Positions 6,938 through 6,998 of a stretch of 6,998 nucleotides of DNA are shown one piece after another. The notes under the pieces are model-generated. The model was given only the letters and a program-made list of their open reading frames with translations. It ran no database searches and had not been told where the DNA came from. Both the position numbers and the translations under genes were made by a program. Each line of letters opens with the position of its first letter. Within the stretch, counting starts at the first letter, position 1. This DNA is from Burkholderiales bacterium (GTDB lineage Bacteria; Pseudomonadota; Gammaproteobacteria; Burkholderiales; Burkholderiaceae_C): NCBI GenBank assembly GCA_947458895.1, contig CANHBY010000065.1, forward strand, positions 1-6,998, given 5' to 3'.

Positions 6938-6998
6938 CTAAAAACCGCAGTTGACCGCTTACTTCCGCTGGCAGAACCTGATGAACGCTCAGAATATC
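6938..6998. other. Window-edge sequence with no identified gene
   Basis: No gene can be called in these 61 bp. Two plus-strand frames stay open to the edge. One contains ATG at 6981 (MNAQNI) with no ribosome binding site. The other reads LKTAVDRLLPLAEPDERSEY; it has no ATG and its open stretch runs back into the palindromic element to 6731. A minus-strand frame (DILSVHQVLPAEVSGQLRFL) would end at a TAA overlapping the right terminal repeat. In related genomes a carbon-nitrogen hydrolase gene is often next after yhdP, but nothing here shows its start. Confidence 0.3.

Noticed and set aside
6951..6979. Promoter with TTGACC as -35 in the right-hand flank
   Set aside because: No acceptable -10 hexamer occurs 16-18 bp downstream.

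Overview
The window comes from a high-GC proteobacterial chromosome. The closest match I can argue for is Betaproteobacteria, order Burkholderiales, probably Comamonadaceae-like. That placement rests on remembered family sequences and on the glnE/yhdP divergent pair common in that group. It is inference, not a search result.

Layout. Positions 1-2138 (minus strand) hold the first 712 codons of glnE, the bifunctional glutamine synthetase adenylyltransferase/adenylyl-removing enzyme. Its C-terminus, roughly 200 residues, lies outside the window. A 143-bp divergent intergenic region follows, with the glnE ribosome binding site and a small imperfect hairpin near the other gene. Positions 2282-6679 (plus strand) are one very long gene for a YhdP/TIGR02099-type AsmA-like envelope protein: one N-terminal membrane helix, a huge periplasmic body and a Pro/Ala/Ser/Thr-rich tail. 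Two short perfect palindromes, a G8 run and a 12-bp tandem repeat lie inside this gene.

The part that ordinary genes do not explain is 6685-6937, starting 5 bp after the yhdP stop codon. It is a 253-bp module bounded by a perfect 20-bp inverted repeat. It encloses two further large hairpins, one with a perfect 20-bp stem and one with a 13-bp perfect core plus extension. A 12-bp inverted repeat links the two hairpins and would allow a different fold. The outer ends carry the self-palindromic hexamer GTTAAC, so it is both part of the terminal inverted repeat and a possible target duplication. The best reading is a non-autonomous MITE-like or other palindromic intergenic element. No transposase is present. 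The last 61 bp hold no gene I can identify, although two plus-strand frames stay open to the window edge.

Functionally, glnE (nitrogen assimilation control) and yhdP (outer-membrane lipid homeostasis) have no known shared pathway. They are divergent neighbours, not an operon. Apart from the palindromic element this is ordinary core-genome sequence; I see no defence system, CRISPR array, RNA gene or phage gene.
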